A stretch of 64,000 nucleotides of DNA from Myotis daubentonii (taxonomy: Eukaryota > Chordata > Mammalia > Chiroptera > Vespertilionidae), in contig NC_081846.1 of the NCBI RefSeq assembly GCF_963259705.1, positions 61,743,722-61,807,721 on the forward strand, in the 5' to 3' direction. Every line of letters starts with the position of its first letter. Positions within the stretch are counted from its first letter, which is position 1. Both the position numbers and the translations under genes were made by a program. The notes under the pieces were generated by a model. It was not told the DNA's origin. It saw only the letters and a program-made list of their open reading frames with translations, and did no database searches. Shown here one piece after another: positions 32,665 through 47,155 of this stretch.

Positions 32665-33225
32665 AAATGTGTATTGGTTGCAAATTGACAAAGGGTGGAC
32701 ATGATGTCAGTTTAATGTGCCACCTTATCCAGGCTATAGTATACCCAGTTATTTAATCAAACACTAACTAATCTAGGTATTGCTGTAGAGGTATTTTGTA
32801 GATGTGATTAATATCTATAATTAGTTGACTTTAAGTAAAGAAGAGCATACGATAATCTGAGTGGCCCTGATCTGATCAGTCAAAAAGCATTAAGAGTAAT
32901 CAGAGGCTTCCCTGAGAAAAAATAAATTCCATTTGTGGACTACAGTATCAGCTCCTGCCCAAGAGTTTACAGCCTGCCCTTCCTGAGAGCCTGCCCTATA
33001 CATTTGAACCTGCCTGGTCAGCCTCCACAGTAGTATAAGTCAATTACTTACAATAAATATCCATATCGCTCTCTGGATCCCCCCCCCCCCCATATATATA
33101 TGAAAGGTATCTCTGTATCTATCTATCTGTCTATATCTCTCTATCTATCCATCCATCTCCTACTGGTTCTATTTTTATCTTCCACTGGCTCTGTTTCTCA
33201 CTGGAATCTTGATAGTGTCTTTTAA
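32665..33225 (+). repeat. old LTR-like repeat ending in a microsatellite
   Basis: GATTAATATCTATAATTAG, CCATTTGTGGACTACAG and GTCAATTACTTACAATAAATAT with AATAAA resemble a common mammalian LTR. Poly-C, (AT)n and (TCTA)n arrays lie at 33080-33160, then CTACTGGTTCTATTTTTATC. Family not fixed. Confidence 0.45.
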
Positions 33226-34383
33226 AGAGATGTTTGCAGTCTTTGGAATCAATTTTCAGCAGGTGATCTAAGAGAAATATTCGTTCTTTGATTGCTACAA
33301 GGTCGCTTCATATGTTTGTGTATACAGAAGGTAACCATTTTTTAAAATGCAGAGCAACTATTTCAAACAAAGCTGGGTTACCAGGAGAGGACATGGGCTA
33401 TTACATTATATTGTTTCAGCTTTATTACTGGGAAGGCAAGAAAACACTTGAATTTATTGGCAAAGTCCTTTTAAAACAGTTTGAAAATATTTCTCAATTC
33501 CTTGAAGAAAAAGACTTCCTTTATAGATATCTTTTTAATTTCAAAAAGTACCATAAAACCTCATGCCTACAGTGACTGAAAAGTCTACTGTACTTTAAAA
33601 GAATTATAAGTAATATAAAAGTATGAGAGACTCCTGCTTGCTTCAACACAGTCTCCCACTGATAACCCATTTTGTATGAATTCTTTAACAATTTTTAATA
33701 TGATTATCACACACCCCATTTTAAAATAAAATATATTTAAATAACTAAACTACCAACACCTAACAGCATTATCATTAATAACTTCTTGAGTATTGTCTAA
33801 CTTCATCTCTGAAAGTTAGACTGTTATCCATTATAAGGATATCCCATAAATTAACCTTTTCCACATTGATAGATCCAACCTCTTTCATTCCTCTTTATAT
33901 CACTGATCCAAAGCACAGTTCCCATGACATAGTAGGTCCACAATAAATACCTTTTTACTAAATGAAGAGCAATGAATATGTGTCTTTTCGCACAGCAGTG
34001 ATTTTGTGCAGGACAGTATAAAACCGAACAAACAGGTCTCATCTACAACTGTCCAGTGATGCTGAACAGCAACTCTGACTTAGCTCCTCCCCATGACCCC
34101 CAACCTCACAAAAACATTACAGAAATCAACTGCCTCAAAGGGATGCAACATGTTGTTTTTTTTCATTATTATTGACACATAACTTCCCCTCAAACACAAA
34201 ACCATAGGAATAATTTAATGGGTTAAGAAAACAAGAGTTGCATGGCAGACTATGAAGTGACAAATGGTAGGGGACAGTTTATATAAATTTATATTGCCCT
34301 TATTAAATAAGATTAATATCCCTTATATCTAATACAAAAAGCAAATAAGAAAAAGTTATGTGTCTCTTAAAAAGGGAAACGCT
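33226..34383. other. unassigned stretch with an L2 tail
   Basis: 33895-33975 (CATGACATAGTAGGTCCACA, ATAAATACC) looks like L2. The 95-codon ORF at 33288-33575 has no recognisable domain. Confidence 0.4.
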
Positions 34384-34566
34384 GCCTGGCTGGCATGGCT
34401 CAGTGGTTGAGTGTTGACCTATGAACCAGGAGGTCACGGTTTGATTCCCGGTCAAGGCACATGCCTGGGTTTCGAGCTCCATCCCCAGTGTGGGGCGTGC
34501 AAGAGGCAACCAATCAATGATTCTCATCGCTTTTTCTATCCCTCTCTCTCCTTTCCTTTCTCTGAA
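34384..34566 (+). mobile_element. Ves-type SINE, older subfamily
   Basis: TGGCATGGCTCAGTGGTTGA head (not the GGTTTGGCTCAGTGG form), GGTTTGATTCCCGGTC B box and CAACCAATCAATGATTCTC. The same subfamily occurs at 40989 and 45239. Confidence 0.85.
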
Positions 34567-34689
34567 ATACTGCCACTGGGGTGTTTTATTAATTTAGCTT
34601 GTGTTTCTTCATTCCCCTGGGCTATAAGCTCTGCAACAGGACTGCTAACCACTGGATCCCTGGAAGAGACTTAAAACCCATTTATGTCT

Positions 34690-34803
34690 GGTTTCACGCC
34701 AAGAGATTCTGATTTCCTTGACCTGGGGCATGCCCCAAGCACTGAACATTTCTGAAGGTCCCCAGATAACTCCAGTGTACAGCCAAGGTGGAGAAGTGCT
34801 CCT
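34690..34803 (+). repeat. MER5A-like hAT remnant
   Basis: AGAGATTCTGATTTCCTTG, GCATGCCCCAAGCACTGAAC and TCCCCAGATAACTCC follow MER5A order at low identity. Confidence 0.5.
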
Positions 34804-34984
34804 GTGAGGAAGAGCTGAGGGGGTGCCTGCCATATCGTTGGTAAAGAAAAGGGAGGGGTGGATGGAGTTTCAGAGAGGACAAAGGGAGCATGAAGGAGAA
34901 GAAAACTAAATCTGCATCACACATGAGAAGCAGGTTGAAACAAACAGGGACACTCACAATAGCTTAAACCTGGCCTGTGGGATT

Positions 34985-35145
34985 TAAGTGACTATAATCC
35001 ATTATGGGGGCACACCCTCAAGACCTCATTTAAACCTAATTACCTCCCAAAGACCCTACTTTCTATTACCAATATGTTGGGAATTAGGGCATATAAATTT
35101 TTGGGGACAAAAACATGCAGTCCATATTGGTCATAACCTCAGAAT
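34985..35145 (-). repeat. MLT1-type LTR fragment, antisense
   Basis: CACACCCTCAAGACCTCAT, CCTAATTACCTCCCAAAGAC and ACAAAAACATGCAGTCCATA are the inverted left half of a MaLR LTR like the one at 59917. Confidence 0.78.
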
Positions 35146-35214
35146 TTCAGATGTTGGCGTTTTGGCAGTCCTAGAGTTACGGCATTCAGATCTTCCTTCA
35201 AAATAGAACCTGCT

Positions 35215-35605
35215 GTAAGAGTTCTAGTTAGTTGGTTTGCACCAGTTAACTTTGGGATTCACAGCAGTGGCTATGCTGAGACTACCGTCTTCCTGTGCTG
35301 CTCCTGGCAAGTGACACCTTGAGGTACAAAAGCCAGGCCCTCGCTGCCCACGCAGGACTATTCTAATGGGCAGTCTTTGTTCCGGGAGTCCCCAGGACTT
35401 TGTCAGAGCTGTGCTACAGTCTGAGGTTTTTGTGACCTAATCCTCCTTCCTCTCCCCTTTTTCACCGGGCTCAGTGTCACTCTCTCCACTTACTCCTGCT
35501 CCTTCACCCTTTAATCTTTCACACACATTTCCCCCGATAAATTTCTTGCCCTAATTCCTCCTGGTCATCTGCTTCTCAGAGGATCCAATCTGACACAGGA
35601 TGAGA
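35215..35605 (+). repeat. old ERV LTR-like repeat
   Basis: CAGTTAACTTTGGGATTCAC, CAAAAGCCAGGCCCTCGC, CTCCTTCACCCTTTAATC and GATCCAATCTGACACAGG resemble the end of an ancient LTR. Ends and family are uncertain. Confidence 0.45.
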
Positions 35606-36079
35606 CCTCAAAAATCATCTAGGCTTATATATACTAGTATTTTTCTTAGCTCAGAAACCTGAGGTTCAAATGATTTGCTGCATTTCACATGGTCCAATGT
35701 GGCTGACCAGGATTATAGGTTTCACAATCTTCAATCAAATGCTTTAATGCTTTTTCTACCAAAATAGGAGAGAGTCAAAACACAGGAGATTTCACTGGAA
35801 AATAAAACACTAAAAGTAATAAAAACAAAAGTACAACAATTTATACTGGGTAAGAACATTGAAAGCACTCAAGGGACTCTCTAATGAGGAATACTCACAA
35901 AATATAACAGGCAGAACAAACACAGCAGCAGGAGCAAGAAAGAAAAGGAAAACATTAGGAACAACCAAAATATCAGGCACAGTTTCGGGTCCTCTCTCAG
36001 TCACAAACATACTCACATTCAGAATGTGAATCACCCAAATGTGTGTGAGATATCTCAGTCTCAGGGAAGCCAACTACAG
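35606..36079. other. unassigned stretch
   Basis: No gene or recognised repeat. Confidence 0.4.
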
Positions 36080-36503
36080 TGGGTTATAGCATCCACCGCC
36101 CCCTGCCCTCGCCCCAACCCTCCCAAATTCATATCCACCCAGAACCTCAGAATGTAACCTAACTTGGAAGTATAGTCTTGGCAGATGTAATTAAGGTAAA
36201 GATTGAGATGAGCTCGTACTGGATTAGGGTGGTTCCTCTATCCACTGAAAATGCCCTTTTAACAGACAAACAGAGAGGAAGAAGAGATTGAAGTGATGCA
36301 TCTACAAGCCAAGGAATGCAAGAAACTACCAGAAGCTGGAGGGGGAAAGGAAGGGTTCTCCCCAGGAGCCTTCGGAGGCAGTGTGGCCCTGCCAGGACTT
36401 TCTGGACTTCTGGCCTCCACAACTGTGAGAGGTAGATTCCTGCTGTTGTAAACCATCACATTTGTGGTAATCTATTACAGCAGCCCGGGGATGCTAATAT
36501 ACT
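36080..36503 (+). repeat. MaLR solo LTR (MLT1 type)
   Basis: CCAAATTCATATCCACCCAG, CAGAATGTAACCTAACTTGG, GATGCATCTACAAGCCAAGG, CCTCCACAACTGTGAGAGG and TATTACAGCAGCCCGGGG follow the order of the 13391-13876 LTR. Confidence 0.8.
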
Positions 36504-36592
36504 ACTTACTGAAGTCTTTTACACCGATCAAGAGCAAAAACTGAGCTATGTGACCAAATATAACAATCAGTGTAGAAAAGAAAAAAGAAAAC

Positions 36593-36593
<1 letters not shown>

Positions 36594-36642
<49 letters not shown>
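36594..36642. repeat. (CA)n microsatellite
   Basis: About 24 uninterrupted CA units. Confidence 0.97.
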
Positions 36643-36645
<3 letters not shown>

Positions 36646-38056
36646 CACAACGGAAAATAGACACGAAAATATCAGTGTATTCATTTTACTTTATTATTTT
36701 TTTCCCAGTGTATACATTTTCTGTGACCAATGTAGAGAAGCTAATACAGGATAGCCCCAGGGAACTTTTAGACTATACAGAGTACTTTGCACTATAAATC
36801 ACTAGTTAGCATATTCTATTCCCATGCTGGTTAAGGGTCACTTCCATGGCTCCAGGAGTCCTGAGAGAGAAGCACAGAGCTACCACAGAACAGCACATGT
36901 TAAACTGTCCTTAGCCAATAACATAGCCAGAGATTTAGTCTTGCCTAGGTTCCTGGTGAGAATGTAAAGGAAGAATTAATCTAACCTCAATCTGAGCTGA
37001 CACCCAGAGAGGCATAATGGTCATGGAATAGACTTTCTTCTCATCCTTAATTTCATCTATAGCATGAGAAGGGTGGATTAAATCACTTTTCAGTGCTAGC
37101 ATCCTCATTAAGGATCTGTAGACAGGTGTGTATGGATCAAGCAGAGCTTGTCATTTGGGGAAGGGTGGTTTAACAGTTACATAGGTCCCAGGAAGAGGAG
37201 AGGAACTGTATCTTTTGACAATTTTTCAGTTAATTTGTGTACAAGACCACTGTCAGGCTTGGTGACTTATGTTCAGTTTATTATAGTGAAAGAATACAGA
37301 CTGCAATCCATAAAGGGAAAAGGCATAAGGGGTGAAGTCCAGGAGAAACCAGGCATGAGCTTTCAGATGTCCCCACAGTGGAGTCACATGGGGACATGCT
37401 TAATTCTCTCAACAACACATGTGACAATACATGCGAAATGTTGTCAACCAGGGAAGCTTACTTGAGCCTTGGTGTCCAGGGTTTTTATTAGGGTTCACTT
37501 ATGTATGCATGCAGTGCCTAGATGACCTCAACTACTCAGATTCTAGCACTTCCCACTCAAGAAGGAAAAAACAGGAATTCACCACAAATCACATTATTAG
37601 AGTGAATTTATCTTGTCAAGCTGGTTCATACATGCAAAAACACTAATCAGGGCGGATAGGAAGGGCTTTGTATTTCAGCCTTTGTTTCTGAGATTTCACA
37701 GCATCCATATAATAAAGTAGCCCAATGTATTTCTTGTACCTGCACCAAAAGTCTTGATATATTTTAATATTTTTTATAAATTACTGGTATCTTGTAATAG
37801 TAGAGGGGAAAAAATCTAGATTATGCTATGTTTTCAAAGCTAAGATCTTAAATATGGTTGGGCACTTTAGCTAGAAGTGTTTTTTGATTTATAGATCTGA
37901 GATTCAGTCATGTCACCTCTTTAGCCCCCTAAAAGTATTCTATCAAGAAAGAAAACATGTTTAAGAAAACTTTTGAGATTCACTTTTGAGGTTTTTTTAA
38001 TGTATAACACTTTATTCTATCAATTTTATAAAATGTTTCTTATTGGTTACCTACAT
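36643..38056. other. unassigned stretch
   Basis: No gene is recognised. The 105-codon ORF at 37148-37465 has no domain. It is AT-rich towards the right. Confidence 0.4.
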
Positions 38057-38071
38057 GATACTCCCAACTTT

Positions 38072-38293
38072 TTTTTTTTTTAAATATATTTTATTGATTT
38101 TTTACAGAGAGGAAGGGAGAGAGATAGAGAGCCAGAAACATCCATGAGAGAGAAACATCGATCAGCTGCCTCCCGCACATCTCCCACCGGGGATATGCCC
38201 GCAACCCAGGTACATGCCCTTGACCGGAATCAAACCCGGGACCCTTCAGTCCGCAGGCCGACGCTCTATCCACTGAGCCAAACCGGTTTCGGC
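38072..38293 (-). mobile_element. Ves SINE
   Basis: Antisense full-length copy: poly(T), GAAACATCGATCAGCTGCC, TGACCGGAATCAAACCCGGG and the inverted head CCAAACCGGTTTCGG. GATACTCCCAACTTT (38057-38071) and GATACTTACAACTTT (38294-38308) are target duplications with two mismatches. Confidence 0.95.
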
Positions 38294-38308
38294 GATACTT
38301 ACAACTTT

Positions 38309-40047
38309 GATTCTCATTGTGTTTCTCCAAATCTGAATACAATTAAAATTTGCTCAATTTCAAAGTACAATTTTATGTAAAAACTGATACAGAACAAATG
38401 TCAAGTACTCTATATTTTACATCAATAGGTACTTGTAACATCCAACAGTCCAAGCATTAGTTGTATTTAATGCAAAATGGAAAATTATACTCTCATTACT
38501 CTTTTAGATTCAGCATGCTGACTTCTATCTTAAACAGATTTGTACAGCACTAGGAATTATAAATTGCCTAGAAGTAGTAATTACTTTCTCAGTATCTAGC
38601 TAAAATACAGATATATAAAGTCTTATTTTTTTGACATATAAGTTATACTGACAGAATTTAAAATGGTAGTTTAAAACACAGTGGAACTAAACTTTCAGTA
38701 GCTAAGCCAGCATTTAAAATGTTTTTTGGGATCAGGATTTTAGTTTTAATTTTGAACTGCTCTTAGGAATTAATATTTTCCCTACATATTACATTTAACT
38801 GAATATCCAAGTTCCATTCTGTAGGTGATCCAAAGCCACTGAGGGCTGATCTTGTAATTGCCTCTAAAGAGAAGGAAAGTAATTCAGCCCATTAGTTCCC
38901 TGTAAGCAATTGTAAAACAATGTTGATTTCTGGGAAAAGAGGGAGGAACAGGGAGTCCAGTGCTGGAGGAGGTGGCAAGGAAACAGTTACCAAGTTTAAT
39001 GGGAAAGAACAGACTGCTAGCAATAGCACATACACATGGTTCCTTGCCAGAACTCCCCCCTGCACAAGATTAATTATATCTCTGAAGCATTCTACCTTTA
39101 CAAACTGCAGCATTCATTATTTATGGTTTTATAAACCTTTATCAAGCTATCTAGATTTTTAGCCCACACTATCTATAGGTAGAAACTCCATAAATCTGCA
39201 ATGGACTGAGGAATTTCTTCTAAAACTACTACTTGCAAGTTCTAGGTCTATATTTTCAGCATGGATTTGAAACATTCCTGATGCTTTCTTGAGTAGCAGA
39301 GGCCAGAACTTTAGTTTAAAGAATGTACTTCAATTTGTTTTTAACACTTTTCCTGGTGGTTCCTTACATATACATTTGCCCCCTCCCCCCGCCCCCATAA
39401 TGTTACCAGTTATCCATTGTCAAACATTTGTCATTTTTCTGCTTATATATGTTCTGGGATATACTTGTGGAGTTTTCCAAATTCCAATATCCAGGAGAGC
39501 TTAGTGTCATCTGTAAAATTTGGACATTTTCTTGTGCACAATTTTTTAAGGTTATAAGTAAAAATATTCTAAGCACTGGTTTTTCCTAGATACTTCTTTA
39601 TTCAGAAAAGTGACCTGTATTTTTGTATAATTTAGGTCTGTATTCCAGTGCCTCAATATTTAATATTACTGTCTTGTGGAGGCTGGTTCCAATGTATTAA
39701 TTTATAAAAATCTGAATAAATTACATTCTGATTGCCCTTTAATTATACCACATATCTGCTGTCTGGTAGCACTGCAAATGGTCAGATGTAAAGGAAATCC
39801 AAGGATACATTGTATTTTTTAAATTATACTTATGACCAATTCCTATTACCTTTTTTATTTTTGAAAGAAAAATCTAGTATTGTATGAAAGATATTTGTAC
39901 TAGCGCAGAAAACACTTGCTTATGTGTTTGTAGTGTTACCATTGCCTATTTATGTACTTATAAGATACACAAGATCTAAAGTCATTTCTTCCAAAGTTAT
40001 TTTTTCATTTTTTTCTTATACCACTTTGTAACTCTATACACAGATAT
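38309..40047. other. long AT-rich stretch without identified elements
   Basis: No gene, SINE, LINE or DNA transposon was recognised across about 1.7 kb, unusual for this window. Short ORFs on both strands (38892-39162, 39289-39504) show no domain. It could include conserved non-coding sequence, which needs cross-species alignment. Confidence 0.4.
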
Positions 40048-40110
40048 TGAGCACTTGCTGTGTAGTATAAGCTTCAGCCTAGGTACTGGATACATTTAAA
40101 AAAGAGTCTA
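40048..40110 (-). repeat. L2 fragment, antisense
   Basis: ATTGAGCACTTGCTGTGTAG and CAGCCTAGGTACTGGATAC resemble inverted L2. Confidence 0.5.
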
Positions 40111-40348
40111 AAAGACTCTTTAGGAAGATGGGTCATTATGAAATAAGGCTAGATAGCATATGCTATTTTCTACAAATTAGTAAAAGAAATTAAGTCAGAA
40201 ATAACAGTGGAACAAACTTTTTTCAAGAAGTTTGTGGACAGGTAGAGGTGGAATGTTGATAAACGATGACTTCTTGGTTCTTGGTTTTAAACATCAAAAT
40301 TTAACTTTAGCTAGCTAAAAAGAAAATACTTTTATTATAAGGCTAGGG

Positions 40349-40577
40349 CAGTGATGGCGAACCTATGACATGCGTGTCAGAGGTGACACACGAACTCATT
40401 TTTTTGGTTGATTTTTCTTTGTTAAATGGCATTTAAATATATAAATATAAAAAATATAAATCTTTGTTTTACTATGGTTGCAAATATCAAAAAATTTCTA
40501 TATGTGACATGGCACCAGAGTTAAGTTAGGGTTTTCAAAATGCTGACACGCCGAGCTCAAAAGGTTCGCCATCACTG
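40349..40577. mobile_element. hAT MITE with a perfect 8-bp duplication
   Basis: The ends CAGTGATGGCGAACCT and, inverted, CAGTGATGGCGAACCT match for 16 bp. GGCTAGGG flanks both sides exactly (40341-40348, 40578-40585). The interior is AT-rich and non-coding. The ends are of the kind seen in OposCharlie-like hATs, but that assignment is from memory. Confidence 0.9.
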
Positions 40578-40988
40578 GGCTAGGGAGTAGCTAACAGGAT
40601 TGAAGGAAAGGCCAGAAAACCAGGATCATAAAATGACAAGAAAGTTTTGTAGCAGAGATTGTAGCTAAGGTTTGCTTCAAAACAGTCGTTAGTATTGTAT
40701 CAATCACTGCAGAACAGAACTAGAAACCACTGCTATGGCCACAGAATGGTACTACTATGAATGAATTCTAAGCTTTCTGTCAGTGACTGCCATTCCTTCA
40801 CAACTCAAAACTTGGGCTGAAATGTAGCACCCACCAAGGTTACATACTAACAAAGAGTTTGGCAGAAAGGGAATATCTAACCTCTTAGCCCTATTACTAT
40901 GTAGAGCCTTGCTTCCCAGAAACACATAACAAGTCTCCCAAAGAAAGGATAGACTTCGAGGTTGAGCAGTCAAAAACTGGTAACATAC

Positions 40989-41200
40989 TGCCTGGCCGGC
41001 GTGGCTTAGTGGTTGAGTGTTGACCTATGAACGAAGAGCTCACAGTTCGATTCCTGGTCGGGGCACATACCTGGGTTGTGGGCTCAATCCCCAATGTGGA
41101 GAGTGCAGGAGGCAGCTGATTAATGATTCTCTCTCATCAATGATGTTTCTTTCTCTCTCTCCCTTCCTCTCTGAAATCAATAAAAATATATTAAGATGAC
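40989..41200 (+). mobile_element. Ves-type SINE, older subfamily
   Basis: TGGCTTAGTGGTTGAGTG head, CAGTTCGATTCCTGGTCGGG B box, GATTCTCTCTCATCAATGATG tail. AACTGGTAACATAC is duplicated exactly at 40975-40988 and 41201-41214. Confidence 0.93.
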
Positions 41201-41214
41201 AACTGGTAACATAC

Positions 41215-42209
41215 CTACTAGAGTCCGCTGCTTTGCTTGTCCTGCATACACCTACCCACTATTTCCCATGATTACACTTCAAAAATCATCCCATTTAACG
41301 TAGCACAACCATTTCTCGTTCAGTTGAGAATGCAGACCCTTCCTCACACAGGAAGACAATCAGCAGTCTGACAGGTAACTATATTCAGTTCCATGTCCAG
41401 GATCTCAGGGAAATGATTCCTCCCAAGTTATACAGGAATCCCATCACAATATCCTGCAATCTATATACTACATGGTAGTTAGCTAATGTCAAAAATCCTA
41501 TATGCAATGACAGAAACAGAATAAAAGAAAGGAATTAGTTAAAATACACAGATGCCATAGTAAAGAAATATGGGTAGAGGCTATAGCTGTTTTTGAAACT
41601 AGTCATGAGACACGAGCTAGTATTTGACTTTTGTCCTATATCTATTCCATGTCCCCTTGACTTTCATCCAGAACTCTTAACAGGTACAGGTTTTTAAATC
41701 TGGTGAGGTAACCAAAATCTTATTCCTGAGGGACTTGAGCCCCCCCTGTCTGTGTAGGTTATAATATTCAACTGAAAATGAGTCTAACAAGGAAGCAACA
41801 CAGGGCTTTGGGGTTTTTGTCCAAACTCCTGGCTCCCACTGTATAGCAGTGATTTCCCCTCAGTAGATTATCAATCACTCCAGTCAGTACTTTAACACCG
41901 ATTTGGCCTGTGTACCCAGTGCTCTAATGGACTTTAAATGGTCAAATGTGGCCTCAGCTTTCAATTCAACAGCATTTTTGTATATGAACTTCGTGGACAT
42001 TCTCCCTTGAGTATGCAAACAGGCCCTTGCCAGACAGGCCCATAGGGGACTGGCATAGAGACAAGTCCTCTTAAGCTAATAATTCTTTCCTTTTGAGAAA
42101 CAGCTTTCTACTTGACCTTTTAGAGAATGAACACCTGGGCTTCAGGTAACCTTGTGACCCCAGCTGTCCATTCTGAACAGGATGCCTTCTGACTCATCTA
42201 GTCCTAGAT
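41215..42209. other. unassigned stretch
   Basis: No gene or recognised repeat. Confidence 0.4.
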
Positions 42210-42330
42210 CAGGGCTTCTCAGCCTTGGCACTATTAGCATTTTGGCTGTTATTCTTTCTGTTGGGGAGCTATCCTGGGCACTGTACATGTTTAGCTGCAT
42301 CCTTGGCCTCCCAATTGTGACAATATGGTA
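42210..42330 (+). repeat. ancient hAT MITE fragment
   Basis: GGCTTCTCAGCCTTGGCACT followed by ATTAGCATTTTGGCTG and ACATGTTTAGCTGCATCC is a familiar mammal-wide MER1-type element, here missing its right end. Confidence 0.6.
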
Positions 42331-42429
42331 TAAAATAAGGGTTATGCATATTCAGGGAAGTGAATTAGCAGTTGGCGGAATTGTTAGGAGCTTGGAAAAT
42401 GATTGGTGTCAATAAAAAAGGTTGGGAAG

Positions 42430-42480
42430 GGGTAGTCTTCCCATTTTACAGATAAGGAAACTGAGAAGCATTATTAAGTA
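42430..42480 (-). repeat. MIR fragment, antisense
   Basis: CCCATTTTACAGATAAGGAA followed by ACTGAGAAGC is the conserved inverted MIR core. Confidence 0.6.
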
Positions 42481-42533
42481 ATAGTACTGTATTTAAAACT
42501 CATTGATCTAAAGACTCATTATATAGTAGTCTC

Positions 42534-43313
42534 CCCTTATCCTTAGGGAATTCATTCCAAGATTCCCAGTGGATGCATGAAGTCAAGATAGCACCAAACC
42601 CTAGATATATGTATTTTTATACATACCTTGACCAACTTTAATTTATAAATTAGGCGCAGTAAAAGATTAATAATTAATGAAATAGTATAATTACAACAAT
42701 ACACTGTAATCAGAGCTATGTGAACGTGGGCGCTTGTTTCAGGGGATCCCTCGCAGAAGCCTGAATAAACTTGTTTTCTGGAGCAACATGTTGCTCTTAA
42801 TTATAACACCTTTTCTGTTCATGTCTTCCACCCACAAATTTAATGCCTTTCCATCTTAACTAAGCACTTATCACATACTGTGGCCATAACTTTAGCAACC
42901 TCAGCGTAAGATTTTTTTCTGTTATCAAGATCTTTCACCTTTTTACTTAAAGCACTTTATAGTTTCTCCTTGGCACATCCAAATTGCCAGCATCAATAAT
43001 ACTGCACTTAGGGGCCATTACTGAGTTAAAATAAAGATTACGTGAACAGAGGCTGTGACAGTTGATCTGGTAACTGAGATGGCCGCTAAATGATTAAGGG
43101 GTGAATAACATACAAAAGGATGATTCATGACCAGGTAAAATGGCATGAGATTTCATCATGTTACTCAGAATGGCATGTAATTTTAAACTTATGAATCTTT
43201 TATGAATGTTTATTTCTGGAATTTTCCATTAACATTTTGGGACTGCGGTTGATTGAGGGCAACTGAAACTGCAGAAACTGCAGAAGGTAAAAACCACGGA
43301 TAAGGGCGAGGCA
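42534..43313 (-). mobile_element. Tigger (pogo-type) DNA transposon remnant
   Basis: The left end TAGTAGTCTCCCCTTATCC and the inverted right end (GGATAAGGGCGAGGCAG) are decayed Tigger termini. On the minus strand about 43020-42770 is a stop-riddled trace of the N-terminal transposase (CENP-B-like helix-turn-helix region). Most of the transposase is deleted. Confidence 0.8.
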
Positions 43314-44500
43314 GGGAACACACTACCTTATCTTGATAAGTAATATTCTGGTAACACTTAAAGCAGAATTGAACTTGGGAATATAATCAATTCCTGATGA
43401 AGCAGAAAGTAGATTAATAACTAGTTTTACACCAAAACCCTTTAGTGGCCACAGGTACACTTATATCCAATGCATTCTTCACAAGTCACTGAATGGAATG
43501 TTGTAAGCTACACAAAAAGAGATGAGATGATCTGTGTATCATAATAGATGGATTCCGCTGCCAGATAAAATCACTTGACTCCTTTTACTGAAAATGACAA
43601 AACCCAGTATTAAGAGCAGAGGCCAAAGGAGGAATTTAATGATTCATGTTACCAATTTAAAGAATGGCAGGGTCACCACTGGGCTTCAGGGAGTACAGGA
43701 CAGTCATTAGCAGCATACATGTTAGCCTTATTCCTTCCCACTGTGGGTGGCTGAACCCTGGCTGCCAACATCACCTTCCCAGCTTCATCAGACCTTAAAT
43801 TCAAGTTGAAAAATCCTGGGAAAAGACTGGCCTGATTTGAGTCACATTTCTATTCCTGTTGCAATCAGTATGGCCAGGAGAGATGAGAAACTAGGCTTAG
43901 CCCAGTTTTGGCTAGGTACCTATCTCCTTTGGTTAGTTACTTACCTTCCAATCAGCTGTGGAAATAGGATGGCTTATATCTGGACCCTAGTTAAACTAGA
44001 GAGAGAATAATTTCTCAAGAAAGAAGAGTGCTAATCCAGAAGAAATAGGGTTCCAGAAAAAATATTATCTCCATGTATCTAGATGTATGTATAGGTATCT
44101 ACATAAAGAAGGTGTACTGTAATATTTTTCTTAGTCATAAGACAAAGAATCTGGAAGAAGCTACCCAAGTTGGGAGTGGGTGAGTGATCAGAAGAGGTGG
44201 AGAGAAGAAAAACTAATTTTGTTACTTGCATATTGCTTTGCAATAGAAGAGCCTTTTAGAATCAAGGTTGGGAAGGGCAGGAAAAGAAAGACAGGGAGTG
44301 AGAATAGATCCACTGCAACATCCACTCTGGAAGGAATCGAATCCTTAAGCCATGGATTTGTATATACTTATGCATATATGTATGTCTATATGTACATACA
44401 CAAATACACCCAAATTAATCTAAACACTTTAGATCATTTAGGTTCGAGCATCATTTGTCTTTATCAACTAAAGATTTTTGAGTAGTAAAAAGTTAAGACT
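43314..44500. other. unassigned stretch
   Basis: No gene is recognised. The 101-codon ORF 44180-44485 is low-complexity at its end. 43755-43920 resembles an old repeat I cannot name. Confidence 0.35.
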
Positions 44501-44504
44501 TTTA

Positions 44505-46795
<2,291 letters not shown>

Positions 46796-47155
46796 CTAGA
46801 GGTCTGGTGCACGAGGAGTGGGGGGGGGGGGGAGGTCCCCTCAGCCCGGCCTGCGCCCTCTTGTAGTCTGGGACACCCTCTAGCAATCCGGGAGCCCTCG
46901 CTCCTTACCAGCAAGCTCCTTACCACTTTGCTCACTGCTCCTTAGTGTTGCCGCAGAGGCAGGAGAGGATCCCACCACTGCCACTGCACTCGCCAGCCAT
47001 GAACCCGGCTTCAGACTGAGGGGCACTCCCCCATGGGAGCACACTGACAACCACGGGGTAGCTCCTGCGTTGAGTGTCCGCCCCCTGGTGGTCAGTGCGC
47101 ATCATACTGACCAGTTGTTCTGCCATAACGGTCGCTTAGGCTTTTATTATATAGA
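46796..47155 (-). mobile_element. Helitron (non-autonomous) F
   Basis: Minus-strand 5' TCTATATAATAAAAGCCTAA at the right edge and 3' GACCTCTAG at the left, with the CCCTGGTGGTCAGTG-like core inverted. Its 5' TC abuts the CTAG end of element G directly. Confidence 0.88.

Noticed and set aside
33055..33160. complex poly-C / (AT)n / (TCTA)n stretch
   Set aside because: Ordinary microsatellite growth at the end of an old repeat; no further structure seen.
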